NCBI RefSeq assembly: GCF_003029735.1
Contig: NZ_KZ686272.1
Location: forward strand, 1-64,000
Length of the DNA stretch: 64,000 nt
Reading direction: 5' to 3'
Source of the DNA: Pedobacter yulinensis
GTDB taxonomy: Bacteria > Bacteroidota > Bacteroidia > Sphingobacteriales > Sphingobacteriaceae
Notes under the pieces: model-generated
Told to the model about the DNA's origin: nothing
Seen by the model: the letters and a program-made list of their open reading frames with translations, nothing else
The model's database searches: none
Program-made: the position numbers and the translations under genes
In this document: one piece after another, positions 45,579 through 53,569 of the stretch
How the letters are laid out: every line of letters starts with the position of its first letter
Numbering within the stretch: position 1 is the first letter of the stretch

Positions 45579-47066
45579 TTAAGCTTTAGACAGCAGGTTT
45601 TTCCAGCTTACTTTGTTGCCGATGATCCGTTCGAGGTCAGCAATTGCTACGCGTTCCTGTTCCATGCTGTCGCGATGGCGAATGGTTACACTGTCGTCTT
45701 CCAGACTCTGGTGGTCTATGGTGATGCAGAATGGTGTGCCGATGGCGTCCTGCCTGCGGTAACGCTTACCGATCGAGTCTTTCTCTTCGTAAATCAGGTT
45801 GTGGTCAAACTTCAGCGTATCCATGATGGCACGTGCCTTTTCAGGCAGGCCGTCTTTTTTGGTAAGCGGCAGGATGGCGGCCTTAACCGGTGCCAGTGCA
45901 GGATGGAGGCGCAATACAGTGCGGCTATCCTGCTTATCTTCGGTACTCAGGTCCTGTTCTTCGAAAGCGTTGATCAGGGTAAGCAGGAACATGCGGTCCA
46001 GGCCGATCGAGGTTTCAATCACGTAAGGCACATAGTTGCCATACGGTTTTCCTTCCTCATTCAGTTCACTGTCAAAGTACTGCATTTTTTTACCTGAAAA
46101 CTCCTGGTGCTGGCCCAGGTCAAAATCGGTGCGGCTGTGAATGCCTTCAACCTCTTTGAAACCGAAAGGAAATTCAAACTCAATATCGGTTGCTGCATTT
46201 GCATAATGCGCCAGCTTTACATGGTCATGGAAACGGTAGCGGGCAGGATCGGTGCCAAGTGCCTGGTGCCATTTCAGACGGGCTTCCTTCCAGTATTCAA
46301 ACCATTTGCCGTCTTCGCCCGGGCGTACAAAAAATTGCATTTCCATTTGCTCGAACTCGCGCATGCGCATAATGAACTGACGGGCAATGACTTCGTTGCG
46401 AAATGCCTTGCCGATCTGTGCAATACCGAAAGGGATTTTCATTCTTCCGGACTTCTGAACATTCAGGAAATTAACGAATATGCCCTGGGCAGTTTCCGGC
46501 CTGAGGTAGACCACCTCGGCGTCTTCTGACATGGCCCCAAACTGGGTGCTGAACATCAGGTTGAACTGACGCACATCTGTCCAGTTTTTTGTGCCGCTTA
46601 CCGGGCAGGCAATATCGTGTGCTTCGATCAGCGACTTCAATTGCGGCAGATCTTCAGCCTTGAGCGCATCGTCCATAGCCGTTTGCAAGTCCTCAGCCTT
46701 GTCTGTCTTGCCGTCTTTGCGGTATTTTTCGATCCGGTCTTCCAGCAGCTGGTCGGCACGGTAGCGTTTCTTAGAGTCTTTGTTGTCGATCATGGGGTCG
46801 TTGAAGCCATCGACATGGCCGCTTGCCTTCCAGATCTTCGGATGCATGAATATGGCCGAATCAATGCCAACAATGTTCTCATGCATCTGTACCATGGCTT
46901 TCCACCAATAGGTTTTGATGTTGTTTTTTAGCTCTGCCCCCAGCTGGCCATAGTCATATACGGCGCTGAGACCGTCGTAAATCTCACTGCTCTGAAATAC
47001 AAAACCATACTCTTTTGCATGCGAGATGACATTTTTAAATTGCTCGTCGTTAGTTGTTTTAGCCAT
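45579..47066 (-). CDS. glyS: Glycyl-tRNA synthetase, single-chain (alpha2) type
   Basis: A 495-aa class II synthetase. It has YLRPETAQGIFVNF (motif 2 region), the glycine/ATP-pocket stretch RNEVIARQFIMRMREFEQMEMQFF, EGIHSRTDFDLGQH and a C-terminal anticodon-binding domain (about 395-495; RLHPALAPVKAAILPL). This is the homodimeric form found in Bacteroidota, Firmicutes and eukaryotes, not the alpha2beta2 enteric type. The start at 47066 fits an exact -7 element 7 nt upstream; longer frames would precede the promoter. Confidence 0.96.
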   Translation of the reverse strand: MAKTTNDEQFKNVISHAKEYGFVFQSSEIYDGLSAVYDYGQLGAELKNNIKTYWWKAMVQMHENIVGIDSAIFMHPKIWKASGHVDGFNDPMIDNKDSKKRYRADQLLEDRIEKYRKDGKTDKAEDLQTAMDDALKAEDLPQLKSLIEAHDIACPVSGTKNWTDVRQFNLMFSTQFGAMSEDAEVVYLRPETAQGIFVNFLNVQKSGRMKIPFGIAQIGKAFRNEVIARQFIMRMREFEQMEMQFFVRPGEDGKWFEYWKEARLKWHQALGTDPARYRFHDHVKLAHYANAATDIEFEFPFGFKEVEGIHSRTDFDLGQHQEFSGKKMQYFDSELNEEGKPYGNYVPYVIETSIGLDRMFLLTLINAFEEQDLSTEDKQDSRTVLRLHPALAPVKAAILPLTKKDGLPEKARAIMDTLKFDHNLIYEEKDSIGKRYRRQDAIGTPFCITIDHQSLEDDSVTIRHRDSMEQERVAIADLERIIGNKVSWKNLLSKA

Positions 47067-47072
47067 AGTGCT

Positions 47073-47081
47073 GCAAATATA
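47073..47081 (-). promoter_or_regulatory. -7 element of glyS
   Basis: TATATTTGC on the minus strand is an exact TAnnTTTGC, about 7 nt before the glyS ATG. The leader should be about 5 nt. Confidence 0.6.
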
Positions 47082-47179
47082 ATAATCTATCGCAGATGTC
47101 GCCGGCCCCGCTGCGGTCGTTTTTAGGTATGTAACCAAAGGTTTTTCGGCCCGCCTGCTCAGCCCTTTGCCGCTTTCTG

Positions 47180-47187
47180 TACTTTTG
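47180..47187 (+). promoter_or_regulatory. -7 element of the GDPD gene, at the start codon
   Basis: TACTTTTG is an exact TAnnTTTG, 3 nt before the ATG at 47191. It predicts a leaderless or nearly leaderless mRNA. Confidence 0.6.
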
Positions 47188-47190
47188 TGC

Positions 47191-48108
47191 ATGAAAAAGA
47201 TTGTATTGTTGTTTATCGTGGTTTTGTGGGCCGGCGTGCTGGCCGCCCAGCAAAAATTTCACCGCATTGATTTCAAGACGCCGTCTGCCTTACAGGCCTT
47301 CCTGCAACGCAAAACAGCACCTTACCCCTTGCTAAGCGCTCACCGCGGCGGCCCCATGCCCGGATATCCGGAAAACTGCATTGAAACTTTTGAAAATGCG
47401 GCCAGGCTGCAACCTGTCATCATTGAATTTGATGTTGCCCTCAGCCGGGATTCTGCGCTGGTCGTGATGCACGACGACCGCCTGGACAGAACCACTACAG
47501 GCAGCGGCCCTGTCGGTGAACATACCCTGGCACAGCTCAGTGAGCTACGCCTTCGCGACAACGAAGGGCGGCTTACAGCTTTTCGTATACCAACGTTAGA
47601 CCAGGTCCTGAAATGGGGGAGTGGCAAGGTGCTGTTTACCATCGACATCAAGCGCGGCGTACCTTACCGCATGGTCATCGATGCAGTACGCCGCAACAAG
47701 GCCGAAAACAGGAGCATCATCATTACCTACAGCGCGAACCAGGCGGCAGAGGTGCACCGGTTGGCCCCAGACCTGATGATCTCTGCATCGGTTGGCCGTG
47801 AGGAAGACCTGGCCCGCCTGAACAGCATGGGGGTGCCCGACAACCGGATCGTCGCGTTTACGGGAACGAGCGCCCGCCCGGCGTCGCTCTACACCTTGCT
47901 GCACAGCCGCGGTGTAACGGCAATCATGGGGACGATGGGCAACATAGACCGGCAGGCAAAAGCAAAGCCCGACGCCGGTGTCTATACAAAGCTCGTTGAA
48001 CTGGGAGCCGATGTTTTGTCTACAGACGAACTGCAACTGGCCGGCAAGGAACTCGATGCATACAGGCGTAAGTCTGGTATGCGGCTAAAGGCGTTGGTTG
48101 TCAGGTAG
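47191..48108 (+). CDS. Secreted glycerophosphodiester phosphodiesterase
   Basis: A 305-aa TIM-barrel hydrolase with a signal peptide (about 1-20). The GDPD signature is complete: AHRGGPMPGYPENCIETF with the catalytic His, IEFDVALSRDSALVVMHDD with metal ligands and the second His, then LFTIDIKRG. It cleaves glycerophosphodiesters to glycerol-3-phosphate and an alcohol, probably in the periplasm. The start at 47191 is chosen for the signal peptide and the adjacent -7 element. The gene is divergent from glyS. Confidence 0.93.
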   Translation: MKKIVLLFIVVLWAGVLAAQQKFHRIDFKTPSALQAFLQRKTAPYPLLSAHRGGPMPGYPENCIETFENAARLQPVIIEFDVALSRDSALVVMHDDRLDRTTTGSGPVGEHTLAQLSELRLRDNEGRLTAFRIPTLDQVLKWGSGKVLFTIDIKRGVPYRMVIDAVRRNKAENRSIIITYSANQAAEVHRLAPDLMISASVGREEDLARLNSMGVPDNRIVAFTGTSARPASLYTLLHSRGVTAIMGTMGNIDRQAKAKPDAGVYTKLVELGADVLSTDELQLAGKELDAYRRKSGMRLKALVVR

Positions 48109-48195
48109 TTGTTTATCTGTTGGTAAAAAATCGATCTTTTACGAACAAAGTGCTGATGCTAACGTTAAACAAAGACATCAATACTTATCAGTACT

Positions 48196-48777
48196 ATGAA
48201 AAAGTTAATTTTTACACTGTTTTTCGCGGGATCAATTGCAACTGCGTCGCAGGCACAGATCCAACAGGGAAATGTCATGGTCGGGACAAACCTGTCTAAC
48301 ATTAATTTTGCTTTGGACAAGCCCAACGCATTCAGCCTGGCCATTAATCCAAAGGCCGCCTGGTTTATTGACGATGGGGTAGCCATTGGTGGCGATGTCA
48401 TGTTTGGCCTTGAAACACCGGGCAAAGACCTGGGTACGACCATCAATTACGGTATCGGCGCGCTAGGGCGCTACTACGGGCAGACCGGCGCTAACGAGTT
48501 GATAAAAAGCTCCCGGTTCTTTGGCGAGGCAACTGTAGGCGTATCCGGAAGAAACCTTTCAGGTGGCGGGTCTACCAATGGCCTCGGCTTTTCAGTAGGG
48601 CCCGGTTTTACCTATTTTATTACAAGGACCATCGGCCTCGAAGCTTTGCTCAAGTACCAGGGTGTGGTTGGCTTCGGCAGCAGTGCGTATGCGCATAACC
48701 TGAATCTTGGTGTGGGCTTTCAGATTTACCTGCCGGGAAGAAGCACAGCAAGAAAAGTTGGACGGGATATTGATTAA
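48196..48777 (+). CDS. Small outer-membrane beta-barrel protein
   Basis: A 193-aa protein with a signal peptide (about 1-21). A pattern of alternating hydrophobic and polar residues with Gly-rich turns follows (for example GDVMFGLETPGKDLGTTINYGIG), typical of 8-stranded OmpX/OmpW-like barrels. The last strand (LGVGFQIYLPG) is followed by a short charged tail, which is uncommon, since barrels normally end with the aromatic strand. Function unknown. Two further barrels lie downstream, but its sequence is not close to theirs. Confidence 0.78.
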   Translation: MKKLIFTLFFAGSIATASQAQIQQGNVMVGTNLSNINFALDKPNAFSLAINPKAAWFIDDGVAIGGDVMFGLETPGKDLGTTINYGIGALGRYYGQTGANELIKSSRFFGEATVGVSGRNLSGGGSTNGLGFSVGPGFTYFITRTIGLEALLKYQGVVGFGSSAYAHNLNLGVGFQIYLPGRSTARKVGRDID

Positions 48778-48796
48778 ACCGTTTTTTTAGCAGCTA

Positions 48797-48829
48797 AAAG
48801 GGTGTCAATTTATGTTGGCGCCCTTTTTT
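48797..48829 (+). terminator. Terminator after the first barrel gene
   Basis: AAAGGGTGTCAA and TTGGCGCCCTTT pair over 12 bp (with G-U pairs) around a 6-nt loop, followed by T-residues. Confidence 0.8.
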
Positions 48830-48872
48830 ATTGCCAAAGTTTCCCATATTTGGGTCAACTGATCCGGAACAT

Positions 48873-49427
48873 ATGAAAAGCAAGATCCTACTTTATATAT
48901 TGCTGTGCCTTGGCCTGTCGCTCACGTCCGCTGGCCTGCATGCGCAGGACCGTTTGTCGGGCGTCAGTTTTGCTGCCGAATTGGGGCTGCCTTCAGGAAA
49001 TTTTTCGAATGCTTCCAATTTTGGCGCTGGGGGCTCGGTGAAAGCCGATCTTGGCATCAGCGAAAAGATCGCCCTGACTGCGAACGCAGGATATATGGTT
49101 TTCTTTGGCCGCAGCGCCTTCCGTGTAAAAGTGCCTGACTTCAGTTACGTGCCGCTTAAGGCCGGACTCAAATACTTTTTTACGAAAGATGCTTTTGCAG
49201 AGGCGCAGGGTGGGGTAGCCCTGCCGGCAACGGGGCAAAACAAAATGGTATATGCCTGGTCTCCGGGTTTCGGAACGCGGTTCAATGTGTCTTCGCGATC
49301 AAAAATGGAAGTCGGCATCAGGTATGAAGGCTGGACAAGCCGCTCGCAGCTGGAACTTGCGAATGGGCAAAAATTGTCTACCCGTTCGTTCGTAGGCTTG
49401 AGGATCGGTTATTTCCTGCCCTTGTAA
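48873..49427 (+). CDS. Small outer-membrane beta-barrel protein, paralogue 1
   Basis: A 184-aa protein with a signal peptide ending at HAQ and a barrel pattern. It begins VSFAAELGLPSGNF and ends with RSFVGLRIGYFLPL, the usual terminal aromatic strand. It aligns by eye with the next gene (49529-50044): the same order of LGLPxG(N/D)x, YVPLKAGLKYFF, YAWSPGFGTRF and FVGLR. The two look like a duplication, with 101 bp between. The start at 48873 is chosen for the signal peptide. Function unknown. Confidence 0.8.
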   Translation: MKSKILLYILLCLGLSLTSAGLHAQDRLSGVSFAAELGLPSGNFSNASNFGAGGSVKADLGISEKIALTANAGYMVFFGRSAFRVKVPDFSYVPLKAGLKYFFTKDAFAEAQGGVALPATGQNKMVYAWSPGFGTRFNVSSRSKMEVGIRYEGWTSRSQLELANGQKLSTRSFVGLRIGYFLPL

Positions 49428-49528
49428 GGAAAACTTATTTTTTTGTAAACAAAATATTTAGAATGGTGTTTTTTGTTGAATAGGTTCAAAAAAGCTAAAA
49501 ATTGGACCATATACAAGAAAAAACCCTT

Positions 49529-50044
49529 ATGAAAAAACTATTTTTACTTACGGCACTTGCAGGCTTGTTGTCTTTCGGTGCCTCTGCACAAACAACTGCC
49601 GGAAACAAATTGGGCGTTGGTCTGGAATTCGGTTTGCCTGTTGGCGATTGGTCTGACGGCATGAACATCGGCTTCGGCGGATCAGGTATCATGCACATTC
49701 CGATCAGCAGCAGCAAGCTATACGGAACCATCAATGCAGGTTTTATCAATTTCAAGAGCAAGGAAGTCAACGGTTTTACTTATGACTACGGTGCTATTCC
49801 ATTGAAAGCCGGTATCAAATATTATTTTGTTCCTAATTTCTATGGCGCTGCCGAGCTGGGTGCTGCCATTGGTACAAACGATGGGGCAAGTACTGCTTTC
49901 GCGTACTCGCCAGGTATTGGTGTAGATTTCCCTGTGTCTGACAAAACATCGATTGACCTGGGTGCGCGTTACGAAGCCTGGTCAGCGAACAGCGTGACAA
50001 ACGGATTTGTAGGCATTCGCGCGGCCTTCAATTTCGGCCTGTAA
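49529..50044 (+). CDS. Small outer-membrane beta-barrel protein, paralogue 2
   Basis: A 171-aa barrel with a signal peptide (about 1-20, ending ASAQ). It shows LGVGLEFGLPVGDW, GAIPLKAGIKYYFVP, FAYSPGIGVDFPVSDKTSIDLGARYEAW and the terminal strand GIRAAFNFGL. It mirrors the preceding gene strand for strand. The start at 49529 fits the signal peptide. A terminator follows at once. Function unknown; such barrels may be adhesins, porins or structural proteins. Confidence 0.82.
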   Translation: MKKLFLLTALAGLLSFGASAQTTAGNKLGVGLEFGLPVGDWSDGMNIGFGGSGIMHIPISSSKLYGTINAGFINFKSKEVNGFTYDYGAIPLKAGIKYYFVPNFYGAAELGAAIGTNDGASTAFAYSPGIGVDFPVSDKTSIDLGARYEAWSANSVTNGFVGIRAAFNFGL

Positions 50045-50064
50045 AACTTAAAAACAAAGCATCG

Positions 50065-50096
50065 AAAAGCTTGCCCTCTGGCAGGCTTTTCCTGTT
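50065..50096 (+). terminator. Terminator after the barrel pair
   Basis: AAAAGCTTGCC and GGCAGGCTTTT form an 11-bp stem with one G-U pair and a 4-nt loop, followed by CCTGTTT. The tail is imperfect. Confidence 0.7.
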
Positions 50097-50182
50097 TCCG
50101 GACCTTCCGTTCAGGGTTGATGTGAATATGTTCATTTTTTCCACATTATTGGCATGGCAACCGGTACGCTGAATAATTTTTA

Positions 50183-50190
50183 TATTTTTG
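50183..50190 (+). promoter_or_regulatory. -7 element of dnaN
   Basis: TATTTTTG is an exact TAnnTTTG, 19 nt before the dnaN ATG; the leader should be about 17 nt. Confidence 0.55.
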
Positions 50191-50209
50191 AGCACTTACA
50201 AATCGTATC

Positions 50210-51334
50210 ATGAGATTTATTGTATCTACGTCAACATTGTTAAAGCATTTGCAGACTGTGAATGGTGCGTCAAGCAGCAGCACGGTATTGCCTATACTGG
50301 AAAACTTTCTTTTCGAAATCAAAGAGGGGCAGTTGATCATATCGGCTACCGACCTTCAAACCAGTATGACTACCTCGCTTCCTGTTGAGTCTAAGGAGGA
50401 AGGCAAAGTCGCCGTACCATCTAAGATCCTGCTTGATACGCTGAAGACACTCCCGGATCAGCCGATCGCATTTAATATTGATGACAACACTTTCGCCATC
50501 GAAATCAGCGCAGGTGATGGCAAGTACAAGCTGAGCGGCGAGAATGGAGATGATTTCCCCAAGATCCCTGTGGTGGAAAACGCATCCTCTGTTAATTTAC
50601 CTGCCTCTGTATTGGCCGAGGCCATAACCAAGACAATATTTGCGGTCAGTAACGACGAATTGCGGCCCGCAATGACCGGCGTTTTTTGTCAGCTTTCTAC
50701 CGAACACATTACTTTTGTGGCCACCGATGCCCACAAGCTGGTGCGCTATCGCCGCAAAGACAGCAAGGCAGAAAAAGCGGCATCGTTTATTTTGCCCAAA
50801 AAAGCACTGACATTGCTCAAGAATGCGCTTCCGGCATCTGATCTGAACGTCTCGGTCGATTACAATGCGACAAGTGCTTTTTTCCGGTTCGAAAACATTA
50901 ACCTGGTCTGCCGGCTGATCGATGAGCGGTATCCGGATTATGAAGCCGTGATTCCGGGAAACAACACGAACAAACTGACAATAGACCGTGCGCTGTTCCT
51001 GAACACCCTACGCCGGGTGGTCATATTTGCCAACAAAACCACGCACCAGGTGCGTTTAAAGATCAGTGGGAGCGAGCTGAATATCTCTTCTGAAGATCTT
51101 GATTTTGCAAACGAGGCCCACGAGCGGTTAAGCTGCCAGTACAACGGAGAAGATCTTGAAATTGGTTTCAATGCGCGTTTCCTGATCGAAATGCTGGGTA
51201 ACCTGAGCGGTGAGGAGGTTACACTCGAACTTTCTACGCCGAACCGCGCCGGTCTGCTGATCCCGCAAACAAACGATGAAAATGAGGACGTGCTGATGCT
51301 GGTCATGCCAGTCATGCTGAACAACAGTTATTAG
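50210..51334 (+). CDS. dnaN: DNA polymerase III beta subunit (sliding clamp)
   Basis: A 374-aa ring-forming clamp of three repeated domains that holds DNA polymerase III on DNA. N-terminal MRFIVSTSTLLKHLQTVNGAS, AVPSKILLDTLKTLPDQP, FVATDAHKLVRYRR in the middle and the C-terminal VLMLVMPVMLNNSY, which fits the clamp end, are all typical. It is away from dnaA here and alone between a promoter and a terminator. Confidence 0.97.
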   Translation: MRFIVSTSTLLKHLQTVNGASSSSTVLPILENFLFEIKEGQLIISATDLQTSMTTSLPVESKEEGKVAVPSKILLDTLKTLPDQPIAFNIDDNTFAIEISAGDGKYKLSGENGDDFPKIPVVENASSVNLPASVLAEAITKTIFAVSNDELRPAMTGVFCQLSTEHITFVATDAHKLVRYRRKDSKAEKAASFILPKKALTLLKNALPASDLNVSVDYNATSAFFRFENINLVCRLIDERYPDYEAVIPGNNTNKLTIDRALFLNTLRRVVIFANKTTHQVRLKISGSELNISSEDLDFANEAHERLSCQYNGEDLEIGFNARFLIEMLGNLSGEEVTLELSTPNRAGLLIPQTNDENEDVLMLVMPVMLNNSY

Positions 51335-51356
51335 CGGCACCTTAAACAAATAAACT

Positions 51357-51390
51357 AATGGCCTGGTTTTTGACCGGGCTATTTTGTTTT
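51357..51390 (+). terminator. Terminator after dnaN
   Basis: An 11-bp stem (AATGGCCTGGT/ACCGGGCTATT, two G-U pairs) with a TTTTG loop runs into TTTGTTTT. It ends 15 nt before the next gene. Confidence 0.85.
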
Positions 51391-51404
51391 AAATCATTCC
51401 GCTC

Positions 51405-52085
51405 ATGAGCATTCGAATTTTGCAGGGAAGCCGCCAGTTGTTACTTGCAGCCACGTTTTTTGCGTTGTTCCTGGTGTCCTGCAAAGAGGTCGGGCCTGAG
51501 CCGCTCGTGCAGGGCGAAGCCCGGGTACGTCTTGTCAATGCCGCCCAAAATTCTGAATCTGCTGAATTTTATGCAGATGATGTCAAGGTCAGTTCAGCAG
51601 CGCTAACCTATGGAGAAGCCAGCGGATACATGACAGTGAATTCCGGGGTAAAGAAAGCGCAGGTAACAGAGCACGATCGCATTGCTGTCTCTAACGACGT
51701 CAGTTTTATTCCCGGCTTTTCTTATACGGCATTTACGATCATTAACCGCGATGACAAGGCCGAACTCATACTGATCAGTGACAATGTTGGCGCTGTAGAA
51801 CCAGGCAAAGCGGCCGTTCGGGTGGTGCACCTGGCCAACGATGTTTTTCTCGGTCTGAATACCGGGATATCTGGCGGTATCAACTTCGTAACGAGTCAGA
51901 CTTATAAATCGGCCTCAGGATACTTTTCGGTAGACCCGGGCGTAGACCTGCTGCTGTACTCGAACGGCGCCGAGGCTTACAGCAAGCGCGTACCCGGCGC
52001 CGATATCAAAGAAGGAAAAATCTATACGATCTGGGTAGATGGTTCTGCTTCCCGGCTGAATTATCACCTGATTGAATACAATTAG
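51405..52085 (+). CDS. DUF4397 lipoprotein, copy 1
   Basis: A 226-aa lipoprotein (FLVSCKE; Cys24) with a DUF4397 domain: ARVRLVNAAQNSESAEFYADD, YMTVNSGVKKAQV, SYTAFTIINR, AAVRVVHLAND and a final YTIWVDGSASRLNYHLIEYN. DUF4397 is a two-fold beta-sandwich of unknown function common on Bacteroidota surfaces. A tandem homologue follows 58 bp later. Likely exposed at the outer membrane. Confidence 0.87.
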   Translation: MSIRILQGSRQLLLAATFFALFLVSCKEVGPEPLVQGEARVRLVNAAQNSESAEFYADDVKVSSAALTYGEASGYMTVNSGVKKAQVTEHDRIAVSNDVSFIPGFSYTAFTIINRDDKAELILISDNVGAVEPGKAAVRVVHLANDVFLGLNTGISGGINFVTSQTYKSASGYFSVDPGVDLLLYSNGAEAYSKRVPGADIKEGKIYTIWVDGSASRLNYHLIEYN

Positions 52086-52143
52086 AAAAGGCAGGAGGGT
52101 TACTGCCCGGGAATAATTTATTAAATTAGCAAAAATCTATCGC

Positions 52144-52836
52144 ATGAATATGATTAGTAAACACTACAGCACGAAGCTTTCCATGCTTGCTTTGTTCTGC
52201 CTGATTGTGCTCGGCGCATGTAAAAAATCGCCTGACGACGTCCCTGAGGTAACCGGCGATGCATGGATGAAGTATGTGAACGCTCAGGCCGATGCTCAGC
52301 CACAGGAGGCGTTCATTGACGATACTAAGGTTTCCATTGCGCCTGTAGCGTACAACAACAGCAGTGAATACCTGAAAGTCCGCGCAGGCACACGCACGCT
52401 CGCGTTTCGCGACCAGGGTGCCACTACCGCTACGGCTTCATCACAGCTTAACATTCCGGCTGATGCCTACTTTACCAGTTATTATGTAAAGGATGCACAG
52501 GGCGGCAAAGTACTGGCCCTGCTCGATGACCTGACGCCGCCTGCACCGTCCACGCAGGCACGGATACGTTTCCTGAACCTCGGCTCCTCGTTTACAAATG
52601 GTCTCAATTTTACTGAAGTAGCAGGCAACAATGAGTTTATTACGGGTCTGGCGTTTGGAAACGTTTCACGATACTATACCATTGCGCCGGGTCTGGCATT
52701 TAAAGTGACCGCCGCTGGCTCGGTTACAGCGGTAGACATTCCCGGCACCACCTTCGCCGCAGGCAAGATCTACACTGTCTGGGTAAATGCAAATTCAACA
52801 GGCAGTCCGCTTGTACATGTTGTCACACACAACTAA
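52144..52836 (+). CDS. DUF4397 lipoprotein, copy 2
   Basis: A 230-aa lipoprotein (LGACKK; Cys27) with the same DUF4397 plan as the preceding gene: MKYVNAQADAQPQEAFIDD, SEYLKVRAGTRTLAF, ARIRFLNLGSSFTNGLNF and a final YTVWVNANSTGSPLVHVVTHN. The two are divergent in residues but parallel in order, so they are likely an old tandem duplication. A perfect terminator follows. Confidence 0.87.
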   Translation: MNMISKHYSTKLSMLALFCLIVLGACKKSPDDVPEVTGDAWMKYVNAQADAQPQEAFIDDTKVSIAPVAYNNSSEYLKVRAGTRTLAFRDQGATTATASSQLNIPADAYFTSYYVKDAQGGKVLALLDDLTPPAPSTQARIRFLNLGSSFTNGLNFTEVAGNNEFITGLAFGNVSRYYTIAPGLAFKVTAAGSVTAVDIPGTTFAAGKIYTVWVNANSTGSPLVHVVTHN

Positions 52837-52860
52837 CTGGCTAATTATAATTTAACACAG

Positions 52861-52896
52861 GAAATATCACGCCATTTGGCGTGATATTTTTATTTT
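52861..52896 (+). terminator. Terminator after the DUF4397 pair
   Basis: A perfect 12-bp stem (52862-52873 with 52878-52889) with an ATTT loop runs into TTATTTTT. Its T-tail is also the -7 element of the next gene. Confidence 0.9.
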
Positions 52897-52899
52897 TGC
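52891..52899 (+). promoter_or_regulatory. -7 element of the DedA gene, inside a terminator tail
   Basis: TATTTTTGC is an exact TAnnTTTGC that shares bases with the U-tract of the DUF4397 terminator. It lies 16 nt before the TTG start. Confidence 0.6.
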
Positions 52900-52915
52900 A
52901 GCTTAAACAAACGTT

Positions 52916-53569
52916 TTGGACTTTTTCTCGCAAATTTTTGACTTCATCCTCCATATCGACAAACACCTTGTCGAAATCGTAAACGATTATCAAACCTGGA
53001 CCTACCTGATCATGTTCCTGATCATTTTTGCCGAAACAGGCCTTGTCATCACACCGTTCCTGCCAGGTGATTCCTTGCTTTTCGCTATGGGAGCGCTCAT
53101 GGCCAAGGGAGGAACCGGCCTGGACATTTATGTCATGGCCCTGCTGTTGTGTATTGCCGCCATATCGGGCAATTCGCTGAACTATTTTCTTGGCACCTTT
53201 TTCGGGGTTAAGGTGTTTAAAGATACCAACCGCATTCTGAAGCTTGAATACTACAATAAAACGCATGCTTTTTTTGAAAAACATGGCGGCAAAGCCGTTG
53301 TTTTCAGCAGGTATCTGCCTATATTCCGAACCATTGCTCCCTTTGTTGCCGGTGTAGCCCGCATGCCTTTCGGCCGCTTTACACTCTTCAACGTTGTTGG
53401 TGGTATTTCATGGATCGTTGTTTTTCTTTTTGCAGGCTTCCTTTTCGGCAATATTCCGATTATCAAAGAGAACTTTACGGTTGTGATTGTAACCATCGGG
53501 ATACTGACCTTTTTGCCAGCGGTCATTGCCGCATTTAAGGCTAAATTCAGCAAAAAGACGGCGGTTTAG
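52916..53569 (+). CDS. DedA-family membrane protein
   Basis: A 217-aa inner-membrane protein of the DedA/SNARE-associated family: ETGLVITPFLPGDSLLFAMGAL, the GNSLNYFLGTFFG segment and FSRYLPIFRTIAPFVAGVARMPFGRF carry the family's Arg/Gly/Pro pattern with about five membrane segments. DedA proteins are thought to flip undecaprenyl phosphate or phospholipids; which lipid here is unknown. The start is TTG (52916). Its end overlaps the convergent phospholipase-like gene by 4 bp. Confidence 0.92.
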   Translation: MDFFSQIFDFILHIDKHLVEIVNDYQTWTYLIMFLIIFAETGLVITPFLPGDSLLFAMGALMAKGGTGLDIYVMALLLCIAAISGNSLNYFLGTFFGVKVFKDTNRILKLEYYNKTHAFFEKHGGKAVVFSRYLPIFRTIAPFVAGVARMPFGRFTLFNVVGGISWIVVFLFAGFLFGNIPIIKENFTVVIVTIGILTFLPAVIAAFKAKFSKKTAV

